Of a DNA stretch of 64,000 nt, positions 1 through 11,460 are shown piece after piece. The position numbers and the translations under genes are program-made. The stretch covers positions 25,843,488 through 25,907,487 of the forward strand of contig CM040763.1 in NCBI GenBank assembly GCA_022829145.1, in the 5' to 3' direction. The notes under the pieces were generated by a model. The model saw only the letters and a program-made list of their open reading frames with translations, was not told the DNA's origin and ran no database searches. The DNA is from Albula goreensis (Eukaryota; Chordata; Actinopteri; Albuliformes; Albulidae). The stretch's first letter is position 1; every line of letters starts with the position of its first letter.

Positions 1-1290
1 TGAAACAATAAAGTACTTTGTTACATAAAGAATGATAGTACTTGATATGAGAAAATGAGAATAGTTACCCAGTATGTCTGAACATAGTATATAGCTCAGT
101 AAGTGTGCTCATTTTGTAAAGCCTTTTTGATTCATCTTCGGCAAGGTTGCCATTAATTCTGGCATCCACTGTACATCTAGTAGCTAATGATGGCTAGTTC
201 GACCGATGATTGCCTCACGTTATTAGCCAGTAACAAAGTACCTAACAAAGTAATAAAGCCATTGGTTAGCTTCCTCACAAGGGAAAGCTCATAATAAATG
301 GTTAACATAAAGGCTAAAACTAATAGGCCTTCTCTTATTTACTGCTATTCGTTGGCGGACTACAATGAGGCAAGCTAGTCAGATGGCATCTTGGCCAGCT
401 GACTAATCAAATGCTAATTAAACCCCAGTCTTGGCTAGCTAACTGACGTTAGCTGGTTCAACTACAAAAAGTTTGCGAAACAGCTAACTTACGGCATTCC
501 AACTGTCCAAGTACGTCTTTGAAATGTTCACATTTTAAAAACTTACAGTATTATACTCTAGCTAGATAGCCACTTTTTTGTAGGGGATGCCCTTTGAAAA
601 ACGAATTTTCGAGCAAGCGACAAATATAAAAGCTATAAACGGTATCCCGCAAGTTTGTCTGACCTGTTGAACCATTTAAACACAGTACCAAATGCTTCAG
701 GACACTGCCTATTTTTAATACCTAGAAAGCATACTTGTAATTAATTCCTCTTCAATTTATCGTTATTCTCTACTTACTCTGCACGACGTTTCTGCTTCAC
801 CCTTCTTTCTCCTGCCACGCGTGAACATGGTTTGCTGATGAAACACAACAACACTGTAATAGGAATATAACCGACATGAAGGCATTTTTCTGGCAGCACA
901 TATCGACCAATATCACAACGTGCTGTAAATTTACTGCGAAAAAATACTTACCAAATGTATTGTCCCTCACGTTCTCCTTCCAAAGTTCAACGTTTCATGA
1001 AAGATGGAGATCGCTGAACTCACTCAACAGCGCGGCGCTGTTGTTCAACCACTCTGTTGGCTGCTGCCACCTACAGTTCGGAGTTTCAGGTCGCAAATAC
1101 AAATGAATGAGAGAATGAATGGATGCAGTAGTCGCTCACAGAGCTGTGACGCTTGGCGCCAAAGTCGTTGGCCAGTCCTTAAGAGTTGTACAGTAGCCTA
1201 CCTATTTTTGTATAGATTATAGTAGAGGCTACACTTGATGAAAATGAGCATTAAGAAAGAACTGATTCAGCATGCCAATGCACAGAACAG
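1..1290. other. AT-rich DNA with no recognised gene
   Basis: I see no gene or repeat I can name here. The first 500 bases are rich in short GCTAGC/GCTAAC words. Small ORFs at 876-1106 and 1004-1222 have no motif I recognise. If the Merlin-type gene downstream has a promoter and 5' untranslated exon they may lie here, but no TATA box or splice pair is clear enough to call. Confidence 0.4.
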
Positions 1291-1293
1291 CTT

Positions 1294-4200
1294 ATGCAAC
1301 AAACGCAAAATGGTGTGCTGGATGCAAAAAAAGGTATCCTGAAACGAGATATGCGATGCAAAAAATGCAATTTACCGATGAAACTGCAGAAAGAACCCAC
1401 CTGCGATGGATTTAGATGGTGTGTACCAACACTTTCATCAAATGAAAATATCTTAATCACATTTTATACTTGTACTACGCACTATTACTGCTGCTGCAAC
1501 TACTACCAGGCTATAACTATTAGCCTACTACCACTACTACTAATTATTTTCAAGCTAAATTTACATGTATTTTCGTAGTGTTTTAAAAGATTGTATATTC
1601 TAGGGTCTGCCGAAGAAGAAACCACAGAACAACGACCACTTCCATTCGCAGTGCATCAATTTTCCAAAATTCACATAGACCTCTTCGGACCTGGCTTCAG
1701 TATATGTACAGGTCAGTATACAGTTCTACAGTTAATATTTTTTCGAATTAGATCATTGTTTTGTGCAAGTGTGCTGCATGTTGCTGTTAATTAAATGTTA
1801 TGCTTTCTGTCAGCCCTACAATAGGCTACTTTATAAAGGCGCACGAACGTCTTATGCTACTGGTGCGATCAGGTCCACCTGAAAAAGTTGCTGCCACAGT
1901 TTCAGTGTCAGGCGTTCAAATCGAACCCGTCCCCGGCAAGCAAACTTATATAGATACCGCTGCATGCTGTAATTTTGCAGAGTACAAAGCTGTTCGCCTG
2001 TCTCTCTCTCTCTCTGCCTAGCTTTTTTGTCAACGAAATGAGAGTTGCTGGCTTATTTATAAATAACAATGTGACAATAGGGTAAGTAACTACTTTTAAC
2101 AACACAGGAGTAAAATTAAGCACCGCCAACATTTTGCCTGTAAAGACCGACAATAACATAACTATGCTCTAAATTTGGAGTCGACATGATATGTGTGTTT
2201 TAATCAGTTAATTACGTAATAATCAGTACTATTAATTAATATACCCATTTTCAGGTTTTCACAGGGTCTCCGTTTGAGGAATGTGGACCTAATTGACGAT
2301 GGGCTTGCAGCCAGCTCCCGCACTCTGGCCAAAATGGCCAAAAAAATAACAGAGGTATTTTCTTATTTTGATGGAATATTGGGTGTTTCATAATATACAA
2401 AATTTGTTTGGTGATCAGTTGAGTTTGTCATCATTTTGAAGGTATGCTGCCAAGGTCTATCAAGACTGAAGAGAAGAGGTGCCATGCGGGTTGGGGGCAG
2501 ACATCACTTTGTTGTTTTGGATGAGAGCCAGTTCTCTCACAAAAGAAAGGTAAGGATTTTATGTTTGTCATGCCAGATTTTTAGGAGACACTGGAACCCT
2601 GTTGTGATTGTACATATTTGTATTTAAAATATAGAACCTCAGATGTGTACACACTACACATGCATTAGTACCACATCTGTTTTAGATTAGGTTTTTTTTT
2701 TTTTTTTTTTAAACAAGCTACTCTCATTATGCAGCTATGAACCTATGAAGTACGATGAAGTTAACCAGCAATCAAACCATACAAATAAGGTAGCATGCAC
2801 CATAAATACAGACATGTACTTAGTTGACAACTGCCAAAGAAATTGTGTATATATAAAAGAAATCATGTTTGCATGTAAACTTGTAAACATATAACCGAAG
2901 ATAAAGAGAAATGCCTTAGTGTGATGTGTTTTTCGTGGACATCCCACTTATCCCGCATGCCAACAGAGACCTCCAAACATGGCATTTTTCCAGATGACTG
3001 ATGAGTGGGCATGTTTGACAGGCTTGTTAAGGCAGTAAGGATCTCAGATAGATGTTGAGGAAGATATTGAAATTGAGGGCAAAAGAAGCCATTTCATTTG
3101 TTATGTTTTTAGTGCATAGAACCTTGCCCACCTGCTTTAATGCTCCACCTGATCAAGTGATTAATGATTTATGTTGAGCATTTTAAGTTTGAGCCCAAAG
3201 ACATTGGTGATTAACAGTATATCATATGCTATCTGCACCCTAAACACATTTTTTGATAGACACAATGCTATATGCTATGAGAGGTATATCTGTCTTTACA
3301 CTGAGAGGGTGTAAATACATTTTGTTTTTCATATGAAATCTGCAACAGACATCACAGGTTAATGGGTTATGATGACCAGAATTAATCTTTTGCATGCTTC
3401 TAATCCTATACATGAGCATTCCTTTAAAAACTTGCAACATTGTGGCCATAGATGGTTGGCCCACAGGATCGTTGCTTGTGAGCTGAATTTTTCAATGAAT
3501 GAAAATGGACTTGTTTTTTTATATTGTATTTCATCTGAACTCACATTATTTTCCTGCATTCCACAAGATGGTAATTCTTTGGTGGCATATCCAGCTAAAT
3601 TACTGATTCACAGTCTGAAATTGTGAATTTTTTTTTTTTTTTTTTTAATTTTAATATAACATTTTTAAATAATGTTTTCTGTTGAAATAATTTCCTTGCA
3701 AGTTGCTCTTACAAGCCCTGTTAGGTTTGTTGCCTGACCACAGAACGGATTTACTATTTTGCCCTTTCGATATAAACATTTTGCACATAAGTTAAGTTAA
3801 AATAGTGTCAGACAATGTTGTCAGTGTCAGTGTTCAGTATCATTGCATAGTTTAAAAAGGTTATTAAAAAATTATGTTTATGGTTTTATTATGGACTCAA
3901 CATTAAGGCAAAGCTCTAGCTGAGACAAAAGTAATGATTGTTCAAATGTTTTACAGTATAACCGTGGCCGTTTTGGAAACACATGGCGACGCATAAAAAA
4001 ATGGGTTTTTGGAATTATGGAGGTCTCTCGCCGAAGACGGAAACCAATCCTGAGGTTGGTCAGAGGGCGCTCCAGAAGACATCTCTTGCCAATAATTCGG
4101 AAATATGTCCGGCCAGGCACAGCAGTGCTGAGTGATGAGTGGCGGGCATACCATGGGGTCCTTGCACAGCATGGGTACCGGCACTTCACAGTGTGCCACA

Positions 4201-4421
4201 AGCGCAACTTCATCAATCCAACTACAGGGGCTCACACCCAACATCTTGAAAGGGCATGGCAAACATACAAGTGTCAGGTGTGGCGGCGCCGTGGAAACAG
4301 GTCAACAAAATCATTGAAAAGACACTTGTGCCTCATTGAATGGCATTACTGGCTAGGTAACCGACATAGAGGAGGTGTCCTTGGTAGATTAATTCATGAT
4401 ATCAAGAGGGCTTATAAATGA
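1294..4421 (+). CDS. Merlin-superfamily (ISXO2/IS1595-like) DDE transposase, split gene
   Basis: Predicted cut-and-paste transposase, or a gene derived from one. Exons as read: 1294 to about 1418 (uncertain), 2022-2081, 2255-2354, 2442-2549 and 3957-4421. All but the first junction have GT/AG signals and join in frame. The first exon carries a CKKC zinc-ribbon half followed by DGFRW, the usual N-terminus of this family. The catalytic set is complete: D in VVLDES just before the last intron, D in LSDEWRAY, E in HLERAWQTYK. The last intron falls directly before YNRGR, which normally follows the first catalytic motif. Length is about 286 residues, normal for Merlin proteins, and the reading ends in TGA at 4419. 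An ATTAAA lies near 4448. The last four exons contain no stop or frameshift. The weak point is the first junction, where a small exon could be missing. No terminal inverted repeats were found, so element versus domesticated gene is open. Confidence 0.75.
1988..2016. repeat. Short TC microsatellite / polypyrimidine tract
   Basis: A run of CT dinucleotides directly before the AG acceptor at 2020-2021. It probably serves as the polypyrimidine tract of that Merlin-gene intron. Confidence 0.6.
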
Positions 4422-4449
4422 ATGAACTGTACTACCGTCAACTACAATT

Positions 4450-4980
4450 AAAGTACTGTGAGCTGCATTAATTTAAATATACATTAACTATAATATCACT
4501 GTGCTATACTCTGTCATACCCAAACCTACATGCTCAAACCCACATACACAAACTAGAAGTCGAAATGTCATCTTGCAATGAATGCTCAAATGTTCATAGA
4601 AGGTCTATAGTTTTAATTCTTAAAGCAGTCGTTCACAAACGTGCACTGTACCTCACACACACTCGCATCCAAACACTCGCACATGCATTCACAAACATAC
4701 CCACTCCCAAAAAGCATACAGGGTGCAGTTGTGTTTTCTCTTGCACAGTCTGTTTGTCACCTTGAAAAAATGCTACAGTACATTTGTTATGTATCCTCTT
4801 TTCCTTTTGAATAATAAATAGTGATATTTGGAAAGATGTTGCCATGTTGTTTTTCCCCCCTCACTGTCAAAGTGTCCATAATGTAATGTATGTTAAGAGC
4901 TGTTAATGAAGATATCATTTGACATGAAGATTGCTTTACTAGAATAGTATGGAATAGTTGATGAGAATGCAGAGATGAAA
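4450..4980. other. 3' flank of the Merlin-type gene
   Basis: No coding signal. It holds an ATTAAA near 4448, an AATAAA within AATAATAAATAG near 4811, and a loose ACAC-rich patch at 4650-4710. These may include the polyadenylation region of the upstream gene. Confidence 0.3.
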
Positions 4981-4984
4981 AGAG

Positions 4985-5330
4985 GTGTTGACAATGGCAG
5001 TTACATTGGCAGCTACAGTCTTAAGAAGTTTATGAAAGTATAATGACAGGGAAAACTAAGTCGCTTTACTTGAATTACACTGAAAAGCTACATGAAGCTG
5101 TCGTGTATGCGTCACAATAGATAGTGTTAGCATTGGCAGGTAACGTCACCGTCATAAGGAGTTTATGAATGTACAATGACAGGAAAACCTAAGTCGCTTT
5201 ACTTGAATTACACTGAAAAGCTACATGAAGCTGTCGTGTATGCGTCACGATAGATAGTGTTAGCATTGGCAGGTAAAGTCACTGTCATAATGAGTTCATG
5301 AAAGTATCATGACTAGAAAAACAGTCACTA
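4985..5330 (+). repeat. 133-bp tandem repeat, about 2.3 copies
   Basis: The word CTAAGTCGCTTTACTTGAAT starts at 5056 and again at 5189, a period of 133 bp, and the two full units are nearly identical. Diverged partial units flank them (GGCAG..AGTTTATGAAAGTATAATGACAG near 4995-5050, and a decayed copy to about 5330). The unit contains the left terminal motif of the element described at 5060-6126. Confidence 0.75.
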
Positions 5331-6126
5331 ATTACACAGTAATGGTAAGCTTATCTGGAATGCTGTATACAGTATTGTAGAATAATTACATTATGGTTAT
5401 ATTAGCATTTACTTCAGTTTTAAGTATTCGTGGATGTGCAGCAGTAAGGGTAAGGTAGGATTGTATTACATCTATGTTTCAAAACAAGAAGATGTTGACT
5501 TGTGACAGGTACCTCAGTAATCCAGTTCTCTTGGGACAAAGGGTGGTTTTGATTACTGAAAGAGACGTCAACATACAATTTACAGAATTTTAATTTTAAT
5601 CCTATATAGAGTGAAACCATTAATTATTGTGGCCTTATTATGACGGTAGCATTAAAAAACTATTGTCATAACGTGGCATCTATACCATACCTTTATGTCA
5701 TTAGCTTTTATGTCTTCTTTTCATGATATGTATTAACAGTTGTGTCATGACAGTATGAGGTTACATGCTGAAGGATGACTTGAACTGCCATGACAGATCT
5801 TGTTATGACAGAATTGTGTAGACTTTAAGGCAAGCAGTAATAATCTGTATGAGATGTACTGCTATGACACTTGCCATAGACATTCTGTCATGACAGGTGA
5901 CATGAAACATTGTGTCACTTTTAGCATTGCTAGGATAATTTAGCATATGACATAACCTGTTATGTCAGTGTGCGTCATAACGTTTATCGCGGCATGTGTC
6001 ATGACAGTGTTATGATACTTGTCATTAGCGTTAAGACACTGTCATAACATGTTATGGCATGTGTTGTGACATGTGTATAACACCGTTATGCAGGCATTAT
6101 GGCGCATAGTTCAAGTAAAGTGTTAC
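5060..6126. mobile_element. Non-autonomous element with GTCATGACA-rich palindromic interior
   Basis: The left end reads GCTTTACTTGAA (5063) and the right end TTCAAGTAAAGTG (6109), inverted to each other. From about 5690 to 6100 the interior is packed with GTCATGACA, TGTTATGACA and TGTCATAACA variants. Similar TTCAAGTAAAGTGTTACC-ended repeats are common in fish genomes. No transposase is present. The class is not assigned. Confidence 0.6.
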
Positions 6127-6155
6127 CGACAGTCCTTTATGGCCTTCAGAGATAG

Positions 6156-8712
6156 ATAGATGACATGGATCCTGGACTTGCTGCAATACTATTCATGATT
6201 GCTTTCTTCAAAGAAAAGGAAGATGCCATTTTCCTCTTGGCTGATGTAAATCATTTTTTATACAGTACTGCCTCAACATCAGATTTCTTGCCTTATGAAT
6301 ATGGTACTTGTGATTTCTAATGGTATTTTATGTTTATTTTGTGTTGCAGGAAACTTCCACCCTGGCAAATGCTGAGGCCCGGATTTCCCTGCCTAGCACT
6401 CCAAGGCTCATCATGCTTGGTAAGATCCCAGCACTAAACAATAAACAACACACGCTGAGTTAAAGGGTTACTCCATCTATAAAGCATATTTGTATCAAGT
6501 AGTTATTATGTGCTGCCTTGAATTCCTGAAAATGAAAGTTTTCCTTACAAGCTTCATGGTAAACTTAGATTCCAAAAATCACTAGCCCACACTGATCCAG
6601 TGGAGAAAAATAGGGTCCATGTTTCTACAACAGCAAAATGCTATCAAAAGTTCTGTTCAGAAAGCTCACACTTGTCATGCTGTATAATCCAAGTCTCCAG
6701 TCGTATGCTCAGGAATTCCCAAACACACAGATTTTTACTAAGACAAGTGCATGAGTTTTACTTCTGCTCATTGACACTTTTGAAAATCAACCTTGAGATG
6801 ACTGTTGCAGCATGGACCCTCTTTTTTCCCCATAGGATTAGAGATGGCTTTCTTATTTTGGAATATGAGTTTACCTCATGATGAGAGGGAACCCGGCATG
6901 TTTGATGGCGAAATTGCCCAGCTGTTCAATACGGATACAGAAGAGGAAGACTTTGATGGATTTGTGACAAAAGATTGATTAAAAAAATAATTTGAGTGTA
7001 TTTTTAAATAAATATGTAAAATAAAATAAATAAATAATAAATAAATAAAATAAATATGTAAGTACATAGCAGAATAAAGTTCAACCAAACTCATGTTTTG
7101 CTTCTGTTGCCTTGTTTTAGCATGCGCCGAATAATACGGTGTGCCTTATGTATAGCTTAAGTACAGAAATAGACCCCGTAATTGAGACTGCACCTTACAA
7201 TCTGGTGCACCTTATGGTGCGGAAAATACGGTAGTCCCTATAATGTTGAAAATTCGAACTATTTCTCTGAGTGCATTGCAATTATCCATACATTGCTGCA
7301 AGACTGACGAAAAGTGCAGATTCCAATTGTTCTGAATTGAAGCTAGCCTCTATCTAGCCCAGCTGCCTTGAGTGTGTGATGTTTGCAGGATATGTGAAGA
7401 ACGGCAGCATATATATTCCCCATTAACCTTGAATGGCAGTTTCAACGTAAATCTGCGCTTACGTACTTTCTTTTACACTCTCCCTTATGTACGCAAATGA
7501 TCACTGATTACATTGTACCGAAATATCACAGTCTTACTTTCTGTTCTGTGTACATACACATACATAAAATGTGTGCATATATTTACCAGTGCAATAGCGC
7601 GTTGCCAGTTCTCAGTCTATGTACATGGAGGTTACCATGTCAAGGCTGAGGATGTATAACAGATACTTTCATTCAAACACTGACTTAAGTAGCCAAATGA
7701 CAGGTCAGGTTTAAAACCAAGAAGTTAAGTATCAATTGACAGCTCAGTCACTGGTAGAGCGATATTCTTGTATGGTTGTTATATCAGCTAATCTATTTGC
7801 CTTAATAATTTAAACCCCCTGTCAGCAATGTCATTATTGTCAAAATAAGGTGTTCGTTTACAACTAATGTTTCTGTTGAATTACTCCATAAAATACTGTG
7901 TGTTTCAAGCAAGCAGGCTGCCTGTTGAAAATAGCTTGCTTTCGTCAACAGTGTAACCCCATCTTGATGCTGCTACTATCTCAGCATAATTCAGCCAGCT
8001 GGGGGCTAGCTCTTACTCAGAGCCATTGGAATCAACGCTTCTCATCAGTCTTGTGGCTAAGTATGGGTAATCACAACACACTCACAGAGAAACAGTATAT
8101 GTTTTTAGGACTGTGTACTGTGCTTAAATGAATGTCAGTAATAATGAAACAAAGAATTAAATAAAGTGCACTATGTTGGCTAAATCCCCTCTGGTGCATG
8201 GTGTGCATCTTTGCTCGTTGTGCATAAATCAATATCAGCAACTCCGCTGCTTCACTACCCAAACCAATTTCTCCACTGGCTGTTTGAGCTACAGACAAGC
8301 AACTAGCGTTATGTATACATAACAATGTTCCAGCTTCGATTTTCAACATGATTTTGAAAACAAAAACGAACACACGTTTTTTTCCCCCAAATGAAGTCGC
8401 AATGTAAGTACCTACCACAATGCAATGTAATATATCATTATCATAACAGCTGTAAATTGACCATTAATAACATGTAAAACTTTTTTTTTTTTTAAAGATA
8501 TTTTTTTGGGATTTTTCCACTTTATTTGACAGTTACAGTAGAGAGGTAGACAGGAAATGCAGGAGAGAGAGAGGGGAGAGGACATGCAGCAAAGGGCCCA
8601 GGCTAGATTTCAACCTGAGCTGCTGCGGCAAGGCCAAGGCCTTACGTGGCATGCGCTCTACCAGCTAAGCCACCGGGGCATGCCATTAACATGTAAAACT
8701 AACCCCGCCCCC

Positions 8713-8767
<55 letters not shown>

Positions 8768-9457
8768 CAATCCGTGTCACTGTGTCACTGTCTCACTGAG
8801 GCAGCACAAAGTGAGTACTGTGGTGTCAATGGTAGTCTTGCATGATCAAGTAAGTCATGTTTATCAGAACATGTATGAAAACTAATATCTAAGCTCTCAC
8901 AAAGATTTGCACGTATGTAGAGTCTTGCACTCACACTAGCAGCAATGACTGTTTCCCATTCACTGATATAATAACTGAAAATATCATCAGCTACCTCTGG
9001 ATCTTACATTGACTTGCACTAGAACCTGTAGTATGAATTTGATAATCTTAATAAAATGGAAGTTTTACAAATCTCAAGTGTGAAACTAACCATTGCACCA
9101 GCTGCTGGACATTGATTAGTGATGTCTATAGCAGGGTTTGATGGGTGATCTAATGTTGGTTATCTAATGTTATATCTATCAGTACTGCGTGCCACATTTT
9201 AGGTGTTTTTATGTGATTCTGCTTTTCATGTGAAATGTTAAACCCTATCAGGTTGAATGCTGTGCAGTGTCAACATAAATTTCAGGAGAGTCCTTTCTGG
9301 GAGCAAAGAAATGGATGCGCTCCATTAAGGGCATAATTGTCCTCCAGCTGAGTTACCATTCAGATTTCACTTCTGCCCTGGCTGTCCTCTTTGGGTCATT
9401 TGAGTTCAACATTGAATATCCAAAGGAGGCAGCCACATCACTGGAATTTATTCAGAC
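6156..9457 (+). CDS. Partial gene: three in-phase exons of a fish uncharacterised (SAMD3-like) family
   Basis: Exon A ends at 6245 (start 6156 or 6160, because an in-frame TAG lies just upstream), exon B is 6350-6419, exon C is 9286-9457. Each junction is GT/AG and the phases match. Exon A contains GLAAILFMIAFFKEKED; exon B ends TPRLIMLG; exon C contains ALAVLFGSFEFNIEYP and then SLEFIQ. This order (short hydrophobic block, TP.L.V.G, then ALL.LF...FNI.YP..A..TLEFIQ) matches the C-terminal half of a large fish family often annotated SAMD3-like; function is not known to me. No stops occur in the joined reading. Upstream exons were not found, and nothing recognisable follows the donor at 9458. 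Truncated by transposition or a broken paralogue are both possible. Confidence 0.5.
6836..6978 (+). CDS. Candidate terminal exon with acidic C-terminus
   Basis: An acceptor (CCCATAG) opens a 47-residue reading that ends in TGA at 6976, followed by AATAAA-rich DNA. The product ends in an acidic tail (DTEEEDFDGF). It joins in phase to exon B (6350-6419), so it could be an alternative last exon of the SAMD3-like gene. The sequence is not one I can assign; acidic tails of this kind also occur in transposon proteins. Confidence 0.35.
6984..7062. repeat. AATAAA-rich low-complexity tract
   Basis: Repeated AAATAAATA words directly after the stop codon at 6978. It could act as a poly(A) signal or be the tail of a retrotransposed copy. 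Confidence 0.6.
7122..7233. mobile_element. MITE fragment, pogo/Tigger-like terminus
   Basis: It contains GCACCTTATGGTGCGGAAAA followed by TACGGTA, the terminal motif of a family of short vertebrate DNA-transposon derivatives whose ends read as CCGTATTTTCCGCAC. Only one end is clear. Family assignment is from memory. Confidence 0.4.
7240..8466. other. No recognised feature
   Basis: I see no coding similarity or repeat I can name. ORFs at 7898-8131 and 8071-8418 have no motif. Confidence 0.35.
8482..8686 (-). mobile_element. tRNA-derived SINE with exact 14-bp target duplication
   Basis: Read on the minus strand it starts with GGTGGCTTAGCTGGTAGAGC (Pol III A-box) and then has GGTTGAAATCTAGCC (B-box, consensus GGTTCRANTCC). 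The tail is the T run at 8482-8491 on the plus strand. TAACATGTAAAACT occurs on both sides (8468-8481 and 8687-8700), an exact 14-bp target-site duplication that fixes the borders and suggests a fairly young insertion. Confidence 0.85.
8719..8764. repeat. (CA)n microsatellite
   Basis: About 22 CA units, directly after the SINE's right target duplication. Confidence 0.95.
8770..9280. other. Intron-like DNA before exon C
   Basis: No repeat or coding signal recognised. If the SAMD3-like gene model is right this is part of its long intron. Confidence 0.3.
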
Positions 9458-9489
9458 GTAAGCAGCTACTTGTTGTTGATATTCTTCAC

Positions 9490-9843
9490 TAGGGATGGAA
9501 ACAAGTGCTCAAGTACTCCTAATGTAACCAGCTACTCAACTAGTAAAATACTACTCAAAATTAGCAGTGATCTGAGACAGAACAGAAAAAAATTATTTAA
9601 ATCCTTCACTTGAATCTGGCAGTTCCACTTGAATCCACTGTACTGTAGCCTTTCTGAGGTCAGCTGAGCCCACCTCTCCTTGTTCACCATGCAATATAGC
9701 ACAGTGGTGATTGTTTGTTTATTTTTGTTTATGTGGGCTGTTGTTTATTTGTTAAACAGCAAAGTTTTATTTTTACTCGCCATGCATGTTTTTTTATCTA
9801 ATAGCGTACTCAACTACTAAATCACTCGAAATTCCCATCCCTA
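9490..9843. mobile_element. hAT-type MITE with 8-bp target duplication
   Basis: The ends are TAGGGATGGAAAC (9490) and ATTCCCATCCCTA (ending 9843), inverted to each other. The flanks are TTCTTCAC (9482-9489) and TGCTTCAC (9844-9851), an 8-bp duplication with one mismatch as expected for hAT. CAAGTACTC/CTCAACTACT words lie inside the termini. No transposase. Confidence 0.75.
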
Positions 9844-10022
9844 TGCTTCACACAGCCATTAATGTGCTCACTAAAATCTTTTTGTCAATTCTTTTGAAAT
9901 AATTCACATATGGTCTCTTGATCTTCATTACAACAGTACTGAAAGTTGTTGCAGAGTAGACATATCATAATAAAAGCTGTGGATGTAAACTTAAAGTGAT
10001 AGCTCAGATTCTTACTCATATA

Positions 10023-10452
10023 CAGGGAGTCCCCAACTTATGAAAGACCCTCAGGAACCAATTATTTTTATAAGTTTTTTTTTTTGTAAATCCATCTTTT
10101 CTCTTTCAGATACTTTATATCATTCACCAAGATGAACCCCTCCCCTTAAACTTCTATCAGTCTCAAAAGTCTTCAAAGACTGTTATATATTTACATATAC
10201 TGTCCAGTACTGTATAGGAAAACTACGCTCTCCATAAATTCACAAGTCTAATTTTGAAAGATAGTTTAAATTTTACAAGCGTAAATTTCACAATTTAGGG
10301 AAAGTGGGAGGGCACAGTTGCCATCTGTTGCGGGCCATGTACTTGGCGCGCGGTTTGAATTGGTAAATTATGTTTTTTGTCTTTTTACCCCAGAAAATAA
10401 TTTTTTCATATCAGTGGTTTTCTGTAAGTCAAGTCTTTGTAAGTAGGGGTCT
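10023..10452. mobile_element. MITE with imperfect terminal inverted repeats
   Basis: The left end AGGGAGTCCCCAACTTATGA and the right end (AGTCTTTGTAAGTAGGGGTC) are imperfect inverted copies. The ACTTAYRAA-type termini are typical of a class of short vertebrate DNA transposons. No ORF. Confidence 0.5.
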
Positions 10453-10459
10453 AAGTGTA

Positions 10460-11320
10460 GTGGTATTTGCTGGTCCATGTGAGTGTAGTACATCCACCAA
10501 GTCTGGTCCATTAACTCCTTCCCTGTCATGAGAACAAGAGCTTCATCGGGAGTGTGCTACTCCAAAATGAATGAAGTAGATACACCGTCCTGTAATCTCT
10601 GTTACAATATACCATAGCACTTTAAATAGGTTATATTGTATTATCTTTAAGGAGGCCTACACTGTAGTGTATTTCCCTTAGTGTTCAATGTATTTATTGA
10701 AATCATATTAATAGAAAGCTCAGTTCGCTGCGCAGCCATCTCACATGTTAATCTCTGGGAAACTGGGGTTCTATACTCAGCTCTGGCCCCTCTACCTATG
10801 CCTCCTCTTCTCTATAACCCTCTCACCTTTCCTACCTTTTGAATAAATGTTAATACTATTACTAATTTAGTGTCAGTTGCCAAAAAGTTTGTAAGATTTT
10901 TAGTGGTATTTTAGCAAAAATGGTACAAATTTTTATCAATCCAAAATGTATTTACTCATGTCATTTTTTTGGATTAGAAGTCACAGGGAAGGGGGAAGAA
11001 CTTTGACATAACCTATTCCACACAACATTGCTCTGCATTTCCATTTTTGAGCATTTGACTAGGCATGTGACACAGGACACAATGAAGCATGCCTGCTGGG
11101 CACAAATACTTCACTTTCAGGTTCTTTAGTTATCCCAATAGACCTCCATTGGAGTCAGTTTCTACATATTACACACTCTGAGGGAAAGACCAGTGGCATG
11201 CTGGTAGTGTTAGCGGGTTTATGGCTTGTTGTGTGTTTCCGGTACTACATATGACATTTACAGAGATGTCCTGCAGAGGGTGAGGAAATGTATTCCTGTG
11301 ATCCCGACGCTGGGTACATC
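10460..11320. other. No recognised gene
   Basis: No feature identified apart from a weak tRNA-like pair of boxes near 10716-10780, rejected below. Confidence 0.3.
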
Positions 11321-11323
11321 TTC

Positions 11324-11405
11324 AACATTACATTACATTATTGACATTTTGCAAATGCTCTTATCCAGAGTGAATTACAACTCAAAGTGCATTCAGCCAG
11401 GGATG
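11324..11405 (-). mobile_element. L2-clade LINE 3' tail
   Basis: Read on the minus strand: a decayed AAGTCGCTCTGGATAAGAG-type stem-loop and the TGTAATGTAATG terminal repeat, the 3' signature of fish L2 LINEs and the SINEs that use them. Confidence 0.7.
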
Positions 11406-11460
11406 AGGGTGCTAGAGCATGGGTCTCCAACACGCCGCTCACAAAGAAAGGGGCCAAGCC

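Noticed and set aside
1591-1794. ORF containing HIDLFGPGF, integrase-like at first glance
   Set aside because: No other integrase motif follows; the short match is probably chance.
5690-6100. Possible CRISPR-like or regular repeat array (GTCATGACA words)
   Set aside because: Spacing is irregular, words vary, and this is a eukaryotic repeat.
8557-8799. 80-codon ORF
   Set aside because: It runs through the antisense of the SINE and the CA microsatellite.
10716-10790. tRNA-like A-box/B-box pair (AGCTCAGTT.. and GGTTCTATACTC)
   Set aside because: No cloverleaf could be drawn and no SINE tail or target duplication is visible.
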